NCBI GenBank assembly: GCA_024734495.1
Contig: JALMQS010000102.1
Location: 8,202,986 to 8,266,985, forward strand
DNA: 64,000 nucleotides
Direction of reading: 5' to 3'
From: Forficula auricularia
Lineage: Eukaryota > Arthropoda > Insecta > Dermaptera > Forficulidae
Position 1 is the first letter of the stretch; every line of letters starts with the position of its first letter. The position numbers and the translations under genes are program-made. Shown here one piece after another: positions 43,321 to 54,834 of this stretch. The notes under the pieces were generated by a model. That model did not search any database. It was not told the DNA's origin and saw nothing but the letters and a program-made list of their open reading frames with translations.

Positions 43321-43581
43321 GGGGGTTGAGTGGGGGGCGCCGGGCAGGCCGCCCCGCGAGTGCAGTGTGCGCTCGGAGGCTGCGGGAGAAGGAGCAAACA
43401 GACCGCGCAGAAACCTTCCGACCGACATGGACTACACCCGGCTCCAGCTCCAGCTTCAGCTCCAGCTGCAGCGGCCACCCGCGTGACCCCCGCAACCACC
43501 CCCTACCGGAACAACCCCTTTTCGGACACCTCGAGTGAGAATTGAGTGATTGGCGACAGCACAGGCTGGCGGAAGCAAGCC
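43280..43581 (+). promoter_or_regulatory. GC-rich promoter and 5' leader
   Basis: This is the only strongly GC- and CpG-rich stretch in the window: CCACCCCCTGGGGGCGGGGG, GGCGCCGGGCAGGCCGCCCC, CTCGGAGGCTGCGGGAG. It precedes the signal-peptide exon. No TATA box is evident, which suits a GC-rich initiator-type promoter. GTGCAGTGTGCGC near 43360 is a possible initiator region. The exact transcription start cannot be set. Long open frames on both strands here are due to high GC content. Confidence 0.5.
43427..43486 (+). CDS. Upstream ORF in the 5' leader (19 codons)
   Basis: The first ATG of the presumed leader opens a 19-codon frame MDYTR, then (LQ)5, then RPPA, and a stop at 43484-43486. It ends 95 bases before the main start. 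If transcription starts upstream of it, it would lower initiation at the signal-peptide ATG. Its repeated CTCCAG units look like a small simple repeat. Translation is inferred only. Confidence 0.3.
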   Translation: MDYTRLQLQLQLQLQRPPA

Positions 43582-43640
43582 ATGCGGAGTGGGCCTCCCC
43601 GGCTGCTCGCACTCGCATTCGTCCTACTTCTGCTCACAGG
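43582..43640 (+). CDS. First coding exon of an unidentified secreted or type I membrane protein (partial)
   Basis: The exon encodes MRSGPPRLLALAFVLLLLTG with the last codon split: a short basic N-region, a leucine-rich hydrophobic core and a T-G end, a textbook signal peptide. The ATG has an acceptable context (AAGCCATGC) and an in-frame TGA 39 bases upstream, which fixes the start. The exon ends AGG and is followed by GTGAGT, a consensus donor, leaving phase 2. The GC-rich leader upstream supports a real gene start. No further exon is recognised in the remaining 20 kb, so intron 1 is long, as is usual for developmental, adhesion or receptor genes. The product cannot be named from a signal peptide. 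The protein would enter the secretory pathway. Confidence 0.6.
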
Positions 43641-43773
43641 GTGAGTACACAAACCACCCCCTCACATTAACACACTTCAAAATCCCAAAAACTCACCCTG
43701 AAACAATTTGAGATCGAGCAAGAAAAATTTTAAAAATGATTGGAACTAAAATATAGTAATTATTTGAGTTTTG

Positions 43774-44426
43774 ATTAAGGGTAGCCAAAACAGCGATAAA
43801 ACAACTTTGTGTGGTTAATACTGACATGTTTCGGTTAAATATTCTAGCCCTCATCATGATTTACCATATAGTAAAAGGTTTCATCATATTATAACATCAC
43901 TAGGTATAGTCTATTATTGAATATGCAATTTCGAAAAGGGCACATCTCGCATATTTTGACAAATACACTTTTTAATATAAATGTGATGTAAAAGCTTCTC
44001 TGCACACTCTATACTCTGATATTCATTTTACTGCCCCCAAAACGTAACTCAAATATCAATTTTACAAATTTTACACTATTTTAGAAAATAATTAGTTTTT
44101 TTTTCATTCCTGACATTTTCAATTTTCAGACATGTGCCCTTTTCGAAATTGCATATTCTATTATACATACATTAAATTATTCATCCAAAGAAATATTTAT
44201 AAACAATTGGAGTTATTTTTTGAGAAAGCATTTTCACTTTTATTTTTATTATTATTAATTTTTTTTTATATTTACAACTACCATAGTGTTGATATAATTT
44301 GATTAAAATTTTTACTATAGATCCTGATGAATACTAGAAAATTTTGGCGAAACATGTCGATATTAAACATATATTAAAATATAATGCAAATTATAAGTTG
44401 TTTTATTGTCTTTAACTGCCCTTAAT
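43774..44426. mobile_element. 653-bp TIR element with nested inverted repeat and hammerhead-like cores
   Basis: Outer ends ATTAAGGGTAGCCAAAACAG and GTCTTTAACTGCCCTTAAT are inverted, continuing into ATAAAACAAC / GTTGTTTTAT. An inner pair GAATATGCAATTTCGAAAAG (43920) / CTTTTCGAAATTGCATATTC (44140) is almost exact. A hammerhead-like core lies near each side (43835-43860 minus, degenerate; 44310-44370 plus). Confidence 0.65.
44310..44370 (+). ncRNA. Hammerhead ribozyme-like motif L
   Basis: CTGATGA (44324-44330), a weak stem II (CTAGAAAATTTTGG), GAAA (44349-44352), palindromic ACATGT and C. Proximal stem I ATC (44321-44323) pairs with GAT (44359-44361). The mirror copy on the minus strand near 43835-43860 has CATGATGA in place of CTGATGA. 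Confidence 0.4.
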
Positions 44427-44771
44427 GAAAATTCGAATATTTACTTAAATACATTTATAACAAATCAATTCAAACTTCGAAAAAAAATATCGGGCATTTG
44501 ATAATTTTAAAATGAGTTTAATTTGAATTAAGATTAAATATTCAATAGAATTTCGATTATTGTATCCATGATAATTTGAACATGTCATCTTGTAAATTTA
44601 AAAACAAAAAAATTTTCATTATTCTTTTATTCAATCATTATTACAACTTATATTTAATAAAAATTGTAGAAAAATATGAAGATTTTTTCAAGACAAGGTC
44701 TGCATATTTCGCAGATTATCGTGGGTGGATTGAACTATCGTACTCTGAGTTAGAGCTGTCTTACTAATAAG

Positions 44772-45890
44772 TTTCACTCTAATACTATTCAATATTTATT
44801 ATTAATTAATGATTATTTTTTTAAAATAATTTTCTTTATATGATATAAATTTCATCGTTTTTTTTTTTTATAAATTTTATTAAACCAATTATTTTACATT
44901 AATTAATGTATACATTGTATTTTTTTTGCTTCGATTCCGGAGATCACTTCTCCACCATCGAGTGTCCTTATTCATCTTTAGTCCTTGTTTTTAATAAGAG
45001 GAAAAATCTAATTAGATAAAAAAACCTCTTTTCCGATAATTATTTCAATTCCATTATTCCCCAATCAAGTCGATTGGTGTAAACCTCTCCCTCTCCATAT
45101 AAATTTCATCTTTTTTTTTTTATAAATTTTATTAAACCAATTATTTTACATTAATTAATGTATACATTGTATTTTTGCTTCGATTCCGGAGATTACTTCT
45201 CCACCATCGAGTGTCCTTATTCATCTTTAGTCCTTGTTTTTAATAAGAGGAAAAATCTAATTAGATAAAAAAACCTCTTTTCCGATAATTATTTCAATTC
45301 CATTATTCCCCAATCAAGTCGATTGGTTTGCTCCATCACCTCATTCCCACTCTAATACTATTCAATATTTATTATTAATTAATGATTATTTTTTAAAATA
45401 ATTTTCTTTATATGATATAAATTTCATCTTTTTTTTTATAAATTTTATTAAACCAATTATTTTACCTTAATTAATGTATACATTGTATTTTTGCTTCGAT
45501 TCCGGAGATTACTTCTCCACCATCGAGTGTCCTTATTCATCTTTAGTCCTTGTTTTTAATAAGAGGAAAAATCTAATTAGATAAAAAAAAACCTCTTATC
45601 CGATAATTATTTCAATTCCATTATTCCCCAATCAAGTCGATTGGTTTGCGTCTCATCCTTCATAAATTTTTTTTTATAAATTTTATTAAACCAATTATTT
45701 TACATTAATAATGTATACATTGTATTTTGCTTCGATTTCGAGATAACTTCTCCACCATCGAGTGTCCTTATTTATCTTTAGTCCTTGTTTTAATAAGAGG
45801 AAAAATCTAATTAGATAAAAAAACTTCTTTTCCGATAATTATTTTAATTCCATTATTCCCCAATCAAATCGATTGGATCTCTCCTTTTCC
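44772..45890 (+). repeat. Two-level tandem array (A-B-B, A-B-B)
   Basis: Unit B (about 215-240 bp) begins TATAAATTTTATTAAACCAA and includes GCTTCGATTCCGGAGAT, CTCCACCATCGAGTGTCC, AATCTAATTAGATAAAAAAA and CCCCAATCAAGTCGATTGG. It occurs at about 44860, 45118, 45436 and 45668. Unit A (about 80 bp, CACTCTAATACTATTCAATA and following) precedes the first and third B at 44776 and 45349. The A-B-B period is therefore about 573 bp. TCTAATTAGA is self-complementary within AAGAGG ... CCTCTT. Confidence 0.85.
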
Positions 45891-45899
45891 TCTCCTCCT

Positions 45900-48890
45900 C
45901 ATTCCATAAATTTCATCATAATAATAATAATATATCAATTAATATTTATAATGAACTTTTAATGGGTATTAAAATAAATCAACCAATTATAATTAATAAA
46001 GTGAAATTGAAAAAAAATTCTTATTTATTTGCTTATACATAACAACGTCTTAAATCATTAAAAAAAATTGAATAAAATCATTCAAAAATAAAAAAATAAA
46101 AAAAGCAGGAACTAGAGCTAGAGAGAGATTTAATTATTTTTCAGAATAGGATATACAAATATTTTGACACCAGAAGGAACTTTAAACGTCTTTTTGTTCT
46201 TGAATTATCGTGGGTATCGGAAACCACACACACACACACACACATACAGAGTAATTTTCATGATTTTTTTAAAAATAACATCCATACATATTTTGGTATT
46301 TTACTAAACCCATCTTCAAAAATACTCAGTAAAATATTTAAATCACTGATCATTTTATTAAAATTTTTATTAAATTAACGATGTAACAAAAATTGTATGA
46401 AAAATATGTTTACATTACGAAGAGACCCAATCAAGAAAAAAATCATGGATAGTGTAAATTTTAATTTAGTGCCCCTAGTTGCGTTCTACAAGCCTACAAA
46501 TTCTTCTGCCCCCTCCCCCGCGTATGTAACTGCTTTGATTTAAAAGATTGTTAAATTTTCTGTAAATAGTTTAGTATGAGTAATTCGATCACAATTATAT
46601 TGGTTGATATAAAATAATTATTTTGGATTTTAGATAAAAAAACTACCGAACTTTTAATATATGAATTCCATTTAAGTTTAATTTTTTTTTTTTTTTATAT
46701 TTTTAAAATTTTACCTCTACCTAATTATTAATATTCGAATATTTTGTGGTAAAATTGGTGATAATGATATAATTATTAAATTAATTATGAATACAAGCAA
46801 ATCAATTTTTTTTAAAAAGATGACTTTCCAAAATTCCAAAGTCCCTAAAAACTTTCTTTTCGCCAAAATATTTGTTTTAGACTAAGAAGAATTTAAAGAC
46901 AGCTGAATCAAAGACCTTATTAGTATTTTTATTTCATGTCAGAAGGGTCTTTGGACTTGCGTAAAACATATCTAAGAATATTTATTCTGCCTTTTATGTA
47001 AGGATTATCAATTTAATTAAATTTTTTTTATAATATTCTATTTAAAGAAATTGTTTTAATTAATTATGAATTATTAAATGCCGAAAATTTTTTTCGATTA
47101 TTAAATATAAATACAAATTAAAAAAAAATTGAAAGATTTAATTTTTAACATATAACAGGAATATATCTATAAATCAAAAAATCCTACTTGAAGATTAATT
47201 TTTAGAATACTAAATTTCAGAAGAAACTATTTCATTTATAATATGGTATCTAAAGATCCACTAAGATGCTGCTATGACACAAATACGATACTTGAAAAAA
47301 TTTATGTGTAATCCCAGAATTTTGTTATTATTCTAATCGTAAATATCCTCTAAGTATCTGAATTAATGAATATTTGAAAAATTGAAAAAAAAGATATGCA
47401 ACATTGCGAATTTATTAGCATTTATTTAACATTGCAAATTTATTAGCATTTATTTTGGCAATGTATCGAATCTTTCGCCAAAAAACAGACTTAATTGCTT
47501 CCAAATGAGCTTTTAACGTCCAATTTACAGTTGTTTTAAAATGTCTATATAATTATTTATTTGTTTGCATTACTTCTGGTATTAAAAAGTTCCAAAATAT
47601 CAATTTTTATTTCAGAATTTTTTTATTTATTTTATAAAACAGACAAATATTGATCATTACACTAAGTAGGTACTGTAATACATACTATATATCTAAAAAA
47701 AACATAAAATAAAATAAAACATTTCGTAAGCCTTTGTTTCAAGATCTATATTTATATAATTATTTATTTCTGGTCCAAAATAAATTCAAAATCTCAAATT
47801 TTTTCAGGAAAAGAAAAAGAGTTGCCTTCACTTACCTTTTCCAAATATTTAAGATAAAAATTGATATTATTCAATTGGATGTTGATGAAATTATTTATTA
47901 TTATTATTTATTTATTTATTTTTTATTGTCTAATAATTATACATTTCTGCACTTTTTTGTTTCAAATCGTCTTTTTAATTATTTAGTTATTTAGAAGTTA
48001 GTACTTTTAGTGTAAAACTATTATAAAATTTCAATATTTATTCCGGTTATATACTAGTGAGTTATTCGAATTTTTAAAAACCACACCATATGAACTTAGT
48101 TTAAAATAAAATTTACTAAGAATATGATATTAAATAAGTTTGTTTATATATCTGATATAAAAAAAGTAAAGTACGTCTCGCTTTGCAAAACGAACCCAAG
48201 TGCTATAAACGCTGTCCAGGAATTGGATTATTCTTTGAGGCGAAATTGACACACATTACATTTGTGCTAGAAAAAATATTACTACTCATTCTTTGACAAA
48301 TATATGCGTATATAATAAACTTTTTTTATTTTAATAAAACGTTTCGATTGTCCTCTTTACATCGACCTCAAAGTTTGAATGATCCATCCATCGTTTACAA
48401 AAAACCCAACATTTACTATTTTCTTCTTCTTCTTTAGTAGTTTTTTATTAAAAGTAAAAAATTAAATAAAAATAAAAATGTTAATTTAAATGAGACAATT
48501 TTATTAATGAATCTCAAATCAAATGGTCGATATTTACCAAAACAAAGAATTGTTTTCATTTGCGTGAACGACATTAATCTAAATTAAACTGGTATTTTGG
48601 TCCGCGCAGTAGAATTTATTTTTTTATTTTATGAGAAATAAATTAAAGATGTGTATCTTCTGCTTAAAATTTTTATTTATTTGAGACTATAATTTGCCCT
48701 ACCATAACACAGTTCCGGCAATTTGCCAGTCGCGTATGGTCTGTGAGCTGCAACCCTCGCTTGATAACGATCACAGATGGAATAATTGAAATGTTGTAAA
48801 TTGTATTAATTTCTATATTAAATAAAACTACAATTATGAAATCAGTTTCCAAAAAAATGTATATTTCCAAAGTTTTATTAAATCTTTTAG
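45900..48890. other. Very AT-rich intronic sequence
   Basis: Includes a (CA)n near 46228-46243 and a two-copy tandem of AACATTGC(A/G)AATTTATTAGC at 47399-47450. Open frames of up to 86 codons are poly-AT translations. No gene recognised. Confidence 0.4.
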
Positions 48891-48894
48891 TTAA

Positions 48895-48962
48895 AAATTT
48901 AGTATTTTTTTTTATTATTTATTTAATTGGCTTCGGGAACTAGATGCCCGTTTAGCTATTTT
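48895..48962 (-). repeat. SINE tail remnant
   Basis: On the minus strand TAAACGGGCATCTAGTTCCC, GAAGCCAATTAAATAAATAA matches the tail of the SINE at 59445-59665 (GCGCTTTGTTCCCGGTGACA, TTAAATAAAA). The head is missing. Confidence 0.45.
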
Positions 48963-49083
48963 TTAAAAAATAAAAGTTCTAAAATTCCGATTTTTTATAC
49001 GCTCTGTCGAGATATGTATGACCTAAATGAATTGACACTAAAACGATGGTTCGTATTATTTTCAAGATAATTTTTACTTTATC

Positions 49084-49625
49084 ATACAGGGTATATATTT
49101 TTCGAAATAATAATTGTTTGTCAAAATGTCTGTTAGTCTGTCTGTTAGTTAGTCTTGCATTACCAAATTTTTGTGGACGAGCTAGCTCCAAAACTAGTTT
49201 GAATATCGAAACCAAATTTCACACGTAGTTTTGGTTCATTGAGATTAAGAGCTGATTAGATTTTGGTGCATATCGACCCAAAATTAAGAGGGCTGGAGGG
49301 GGGATTAAAAATAAAAAATCTAGGCCATTTGAGCAAACTCAACCAAATTTTGTATACATAATCACTGGACCCCCAGAAGTCTAAAAATCCAAAAACTAAC
49401 GCCCAAAATGGGGGGGGGGTATAGGGTCAAAAAATGAAAATCTTTCCCATTTACCAAACTCAACCAAATTTTGTACACATATATGTGTACATATATGTAT
49501 ACCATATATGTATAAAAATTCAAAAACTAATCCCCCCTACATGATTATAAATAATTTTAGGAGCCAGGTTGTATGGTAAAGTCAAGTGGATGGCCACATC
49601 AGAACACGTCAGCTTATTTTATATG
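49084..49625 (-). repeat. Repeat family X, minus-strand copy with internal deletion
   Basis: From the high side it reads TAAGCTGACGTGTTCTGATG, CATACAACCTGG, one or two C-rich units, the ACAGACAGACTAACAG block, then goes from CGAAAAATATA straight to CCCTGTATG. About 150 bp present in the 6.4-7.3 kb copy are missing before the terminal hairpin. Confidence 0.65.
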
Positions 49626-49629
49626 CTTG

Positions 49630-50765
49630 TGTCTTCTCTACAATACACAATAGGCAGAACTGAAGTTCATAGAAAGTTCGCTCTGGTGCCAAAATATTTA
49701 TGTTCTCAAAACAAATAACTGATTAAATTTTGGGTTTTGCAAAATATCAGAAGAAAGTTGAATCTTTACATGAAGAGCTTTTCAGAAGTTTTTTTTAATA
49801 ATAAGCTACATTCTTGTATTAAGTTTGAACTTTTAAGCCTAAACTGTGGAAAAAATCGTCTAATTATCAAAACCAGCACTGGCAGTACTGAGTTTTGGAT
49901 TTTTGCTTGAATAGAAAATTAAATTTGAAATTAAGGATATTTGATTTCAGTTGTAGTCAGGTGGTTCAAGTATAAGGATTTAAAGGAAGATTTTTTAAAA
50001 TTTATATTCTTTATAGTGAAGGTTTCGAAAGATTGTGTTATGCCCTCATCAGCACTATGTTTTAAGAAACAAATATTATCGTATTTTCCAAAAAAGTTTA
50101 AAATTATAACAGATAATATTATATTGCTTATATAGTTTTCTATAAACCAATTTATAATATAAAAATACAAAATCTTTGTCGTCTAGAAAGTATTCTAAGA
50201 TGCAATCTAGTTGTAATTAAATAGCTGAGTGCTTATTGATCATTGACCCTTTCATTGACATCTTAACTACTATTCATTAATTATCATCATTAAAATTTAA
50301 CTAGATTTATTTTAATAATTGATTAAAGAAGATTCTTCTTATTCATTATTATATTAATTAGTTTTATAAATTTAAATATAATTTAAAATAAAAATTTTGA
50401 AATTATTTTTTTGAAATATTTTACCTTTCTGGAGTGACAAAAGTTTTTATTTATTGTTATATATTTTTTTTTAATTTTTTCAAAGTAATAATAGAGTGTA
50501 AAATAAAAAAAAAGAAACTTTAATTGGTACGTCTAGGAGGAAAGACTTCCCGCTTGCCAGGCTGTTCTAGTATTGAGATATCTAAAATAAAATATTTCTT
50601 GTGCTCAAAAGTGTCTGAAATATAGAGAATAATAATTTTCAACCGTGATATTTTTTCTGTCTGTTTATGTGCATGTTTGGCCTAATTTCAATAACCACGA
50701 TAAATCAAGATGGAAAAGCATTAGAAAATTCGTTCTTTTATATTCAAAGCTGAAAACTGATTTTT
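49630..50765. other. AT-rich intronic spacer
   Basis: Nothing recognised beyond short family Y-like words (GGTGCCAAAATATTT at 49687). Confidence 0.35.
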
Positions 50766-50769
50766 TTTA

Positions 50770-51062
50770 ATGATATTGATGTGAGAAGGAGATACACCAG
50801 AATGTGCATCCCCTAAAGGCCTGTATGGGCTGGTCCTCCATCGTGAAAAGAACAGAGTAGAAGGAAAAGAAGCCGGGATCACGAGCCAATCTCAGAAACT
50901 TAGATACAATTTAATATCCAATTTACTAAGGTTTTAGGGGGCTTCGAGCAGTGGTAAATTCTCCGCGCGATAAATTAGATTAAATTTATCTCCCACTTTA
51001 ATTTTCTTCACCGGGTTGCCAGCCAGTTATTCTGACCATTACACCATAGAGGCGGACGGATG
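50770..51062 (-). repeat. tRNA-derived SINE, about 290 bp
   Basis: On the minus strand the head CTCTATGGTGTAATGGTCAG is a good A-box region and GGCAACCCGGTGAAG replaces a clear B box. A body containing AATTTACCACTGCTCGAAGC and CCCCTAAA and an A-rich end near 50765 follow. Flanking duplication not found. Confidence 0.5.
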
Positions 51063-51069
51063 ATTACAT

Positions 51070-52600
51070 TTTGAGCCCTCTAACTTTAGGATTCAAGTTC
51101 AAAAATGCAGAAAAAGTAATTTTTTCAATAATATAGGCATAAATGAACAATTGCTTATTATTAATTACTAGACCGTCTTTAGCAAACAGGTACTTGGAAA
51201 GTTTTCCCTTTTATTACTATTTATTAAATGTCCGTTCGGGAGGTTCTTTAATTAAAATCTGGTAGAGGAAAATATTGATAAAAGACTCGGATTGAATCAT
51301 CTTTCTCCCTTTAGAACTAAGACATTGCAAGGATACCAAATACAAGTCCAAACCTATTTCAGACTATGAGACATTAATTTCTTAAAATTTATTAATCTAG
51401 GACTTGAACCAAAACAATACTCTTTATAGAGAAAGTGAAAATATTCAATTGGTGTAAAATCCAAACAAAAATTTAAAAAAAGAATTACTCCTTGTGGGTT
51501 AAACTAATGAGCTTATCGCGTCTTGAAAAAGTTTTTACTTTTTCCTCAATTTATTCATTTGAGTTTTTCTACCATAAAATATGTAACTAATTAATTTTTA
51601 TAAATAGACTTTGTTTTACAAAAAGATTTTAAGTTAAATAATATTTAAATTCAATATTTATAAGTGAGCTTTTATATTTGAATTTAATAATAAAATAATA
51701 ATAATAATAATAATAATAAAATTATGACTGAACACATCCGAATACATTTATATGCTATGATAGAAAAGTATACATCATGGATTATTTTATTCAGCTCCAG
51801 CTAGAAGGATTGCTGTAGAAAATGTATGATGTTGACGTCACAATTAGCTAGTTTTTTACGATTGAATTCTTTACAAAGGCAATTGATTTTTTATTATAAA
51901 AAGTGAGGGGTAAGAAAATGTATTTAATGATATATTTACACTATAGAATAACCTGATTCCAGTGGAATGCAAAAGAAACGAGGATATAGTAGAACGCCTA
52001 TAGATATGCAAAAAACACACACAATGTCTAGGAAAGCATTTCATCTAAAAACTAACCGCGCTACATGAGCTTATTTCCGGTTCTAATATTCTTAGCTGCC
52101 TGACTTTTTAACCATGCGAAAAAGCAATTAAATCCCCTTTTTTTCGCTAATCAATTCTATTGCGAAGCAACACGACTAAAATTAAACCGACTGTAAATAT
52201 TGCGCACAGTCGTGTCTTAGGACATTTCACATTTATGAATTAACCATTGTTTTATTTCCAAAAAATCATGAGTTTATCATACCAATGACTTATTAGACTA
52301 CCATATGGTAAATAGGAAAGAATTAAAAAATTTGGATTTAAGAGTATTTCCGGCTCCTATGAAAAGTGTTAAATTGAGGCGCTTGACTTCGGATTCGAAT
52401 CTGGCCTTAGACACAACAATTTTTATCTTTTTCAAAAATGCAAGACGCCTCTCTAAATGCAGATGAAGACAATGGGAAACCACCCCCTAGAAAAATTTGT
52501 CTAAATTCCTTAATTAGGGGAGGGGAATCTAGGATGATTGTTGAGAAAGGACAAATTTCGAGCACTGCTGAAGGAGAGAAGAGGGAAGTATTTTGTACGT
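51070..52600. other. Intronic spacer
   Basis: (AAT)n at 51683-51718. 51780-52230 is somewhat more complex and single-copy. No gene recognised. Confidence 0.35.
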
Positions 52601-52611
52601 TTCCCTCATTT

Positions 52612-52690
52612 AAACCCTGAAGATGGAGGGAACATCCTTCAAAACGTCGATTTTTGAGTAGGGAAAAAATGACAGTTCAATAAATCTATT
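52612..52690 (+). repeat. Degenerate hammerhead-like fragment P
   Basis: CCCTGAAGATGGAGGGAACA with TCC closing a short stem II, then CAAAACGTCG in place of GAAACGTC. The CUGANGA box is intact but the GAAA box is broken. Related to 41535-41610. Confidence 0.45.
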
Positions 52691-52722
52691 TTATTTGAGA
52701 GGATTTTGTTCATTATAAGTAG

Positions 52723-52992
52723 GTTATAATGAAAGCCAGTCCATAAATTATTTAAATTTTATTCAAATTCCGACGTTTCGGAGACTTTTTCTCTCCTTCT
52801 TCATGGTATTTAATAGTTATTGATGGGTGAGTGTAACTCTGCTCCCATTTGTCTCTCTTTTCAGTGATAGTAACAATATTACAATACTTTTCAACATTAA
52901 GTGTACTAAGTAAACTAAGCTAAAAAAAGTCTCCGAAACGTCGGAATTTGAATAAAATTTAAATAATTTATGGACTGCCTTTCATTATAACC
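52723..52992. mobile_element. 270-bp TIR element with hammerhead-like sequence in its TIRs
   Basis: TIRs of about 62 bp start GGTTATAATGAAAG and end CTTTCATTATAACC, running inward to CCGACGTTTCGGAGAC / GTCTCCGAAACGTCGG. The minus-strand copy in the left TIR has GGAGA/TCTCC and GAAACGTC, but its first box reads CATGAAGA. The right TIR keeps only the GAAACGTC half. The interior CAGTGATAGTAACAATATTA links it to the element at 5985-6245. Confidence 0.7.
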
Positions 52993-53015
52993 TTGTTATT
53001 TCGCTTACTTACTCT

Positions 53016-53195
53016 TAAAGGGGAGGTGGGAAAGAAAAGGGGAAGAGGAAGGCCCAGATCAGAATATATCAACCAAATAATTGGGGATATGGGATGCGAG
53101 ACATTTAGAGAGGTCAAACGGCTGGCGGGGGACAGACTCGAGTGGAGACGGATTGTTGCGTCAAACCAGTCTTAGGACTGTATACTCAATGATGA
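53016..53195 (+). pseudogene. RTE-like LINE C-terminus, short copy
   Basis: The frame reads EVGKKRGRGRPRSEYINQII, then GDMGCETFREVKRLAGDRLE and WRRIVASNQS with a stop. It ends in AATGATGATC, a short-repeat tail. The same end occurs at 57842-58230. It is 5'-truncated at about 53016, only ~60 codons from the end. Such GRPR...WRRIVA ends are found in RTE-like elements of insects. Confidence 0.7.
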
Positions 53196-53199
53196 TCAT

Positions 53200-54595
53200 T
53201 ATCCATGGGCTTCCTATCATCACTTCTCAATTAAAATTTCTACCAGTACGCCTCTTTCCGAAGAGAAAATTTCTTCTAATACATACTATAATTTATTTAA
53301 AATAAGAATTTCTATTATTTATTACTGATGAATGCCAAGAAAATATTTTCCCTCCTAGGCTTCCAATTAACAATTTTATGCCACGCTAGTCAATCAAAAT
53401 CATTTTTCATTTGCATATACCTACTAAGACAAAAATTGAGTTTTCGGCATATGCACCTGGAACCTGGATAAAAATAATTATTTCTGATTCTTCCAATTCA
53501 ACAAGTAGAAGCAAAAAAAAAACATCTCGAAGATGAGCTATGTAAGCAATAAAAAAAATATATTCGGCATTTTCCATCTCATGAACTGTCCAGTATTGTT
53601 CTTCTTCGTCCATTGAGGAATTTTTTCATTCATTTGAATTTCCGTTTCAAGAACAGCAAAGAGAGAATCGACAAACAAAGTCTGCACACCTAGACACACC
53701 TCCTCCTGCTATTCCTTTTCATCTTCAAGTCTTCCTTCTCTTTTCAAACAAATTTAATCTATGAATTGAATTTTTTCAAATAGAAAGGAATTTCAGATAT
53801 TCACTGAAACATTATAAATATTCATCTTTTTTTTGTTTCTTTATTTATTTCACATTTTCAAATCAAATTGTTGATGATGTTTCGATCTATCACTTTCTCT
53901 CTTTCTCACTGTCAGTTTTTTTTCAATCATATAGCGTCTAATAAATGAGATAGATAATTGAGATTGAAACATTTGCTTCGGTGTGTTTCCCTTAAGCAGT
54001 TCTCAAGGTTAATAAACTGATTTTTTTTCCCTTTGACGCCTGCTGGGTGGTCGCTTTGTTTCTATGTAATAGTTTCTACTAACCTATTTTTATATAATTT
54101 TTTTTGTTCAAATTTGCAAAAAAATAAAAACAACAGAACCTCAATTAGGCAGAAATTAAACGAATTATAAAATCATTATAATTTAATAAAATCAAGAAAA
54201 TTTTACCTGCTTCAAAATAATGTCATGATTTTAGTAGCAATCAAATAATTTAAAAGACAAGTACCAGCAAGCAAATCAAGAATTGTCGTGTAACACTTTC
54301 ATTACTTAATTATTTATCAATGTTTATCTGAATAATTTTTGGGCTAAAATTTAGAAATTTAATACCTATATTATATAGTGAATTGATGCATTTGTAACAA
54401 AAAAAAATAATAGGTATATTTATTTGAAACAGAAATCGTCTAGGCTAGCTTTATATGCTTCTAAATGAATAAGTATGGTAAATTTAAATGATTACATATC
54501 ATATCACTTAATTCTATTAAGGAGCAAATTATTTTAAATGAACCATATCATTCGAAGTTTTTTTTGGCTTTTCGACCTTTCTAACCATTATCCAA
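53200..54595. other. Intronic spacer
   Basis: No repeat family or gene recognised. A 68-codon acidic minus frame at 53407-53613 has no domain. Confidence 0.35.
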
Positions 54596-54599
54596 TTTA

Positions 54600-54725
54600 C
54601 GTTTCTATTATATTTTTAAAATTTTGTCTTCTATCTAGGGATCAGATTTGCCGCGAGTTGGACTCGAACCCTGGTCTTCTTGATTAGCAGGCTGGTACGC
54701 TATCCCCTCGGCCAACCCGACCCCC
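54600..54725 (-). repeat. tRNA-derived SINE head
   Basis: Minus strand: GGGTCGGGTTGGCCGAGGGG (A box) and CAGGGTTCGAGTCC (B box, complement of 54660-54672) at tRNA-like spacing, then CGCGGCAAATCTGATC. It shares the GTCGGGTTGGC start with the SINE at 59445-59665. Confidence 0.7.
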
Positions 54726-54779
54726 ATTCAAAGTTACTCGTGCATACAAAAAAATATAATATTTATAACAAAGTCTAAA

Positions 54780-54830
54780 GAGATTAAGGACAAGCCTTCG
54801 AAACTATTGCCGAAAATCACGATCGGCATG
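54780..54830 (+). repeat. Remnant of the 25.7 kb hammerhead family
   Basis: GATTAAGGACAAGCCTTCGAAACTATTG matches the stem II, GAAA and stem III part of motif G, but the CUGATGA box is gone. Given in two parts: GATTAAGGACAAGCC and TTCGAAACTATTG. Confidence 0.4.
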
Positions 54831-54834
54831 ACAC

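Noticed and set aside
43033..43618. Long overlapping frames on the minus strand (up to 148 codons) over the GC-rich interval
   Set aside because: They are proline/alanine/histidine-rich translations of CpG-rich promoter DNA, mutually overlapping, and the + strand has a coherent leader, start and splice donor.
47399..47460. CRISPR-like direct repeat
   Set aside because: Only two adjoining copies of an AT-rich 27-bp sequence in a eukaryotic intron; a simple tandem duplication.
48345..48380. AAAACGTTTCGATTGTCC as another hammerhead core on the minus strand
   Set aside because: GAAACG is present but there is no CTGANGA at the required distance and stem II does not pair.
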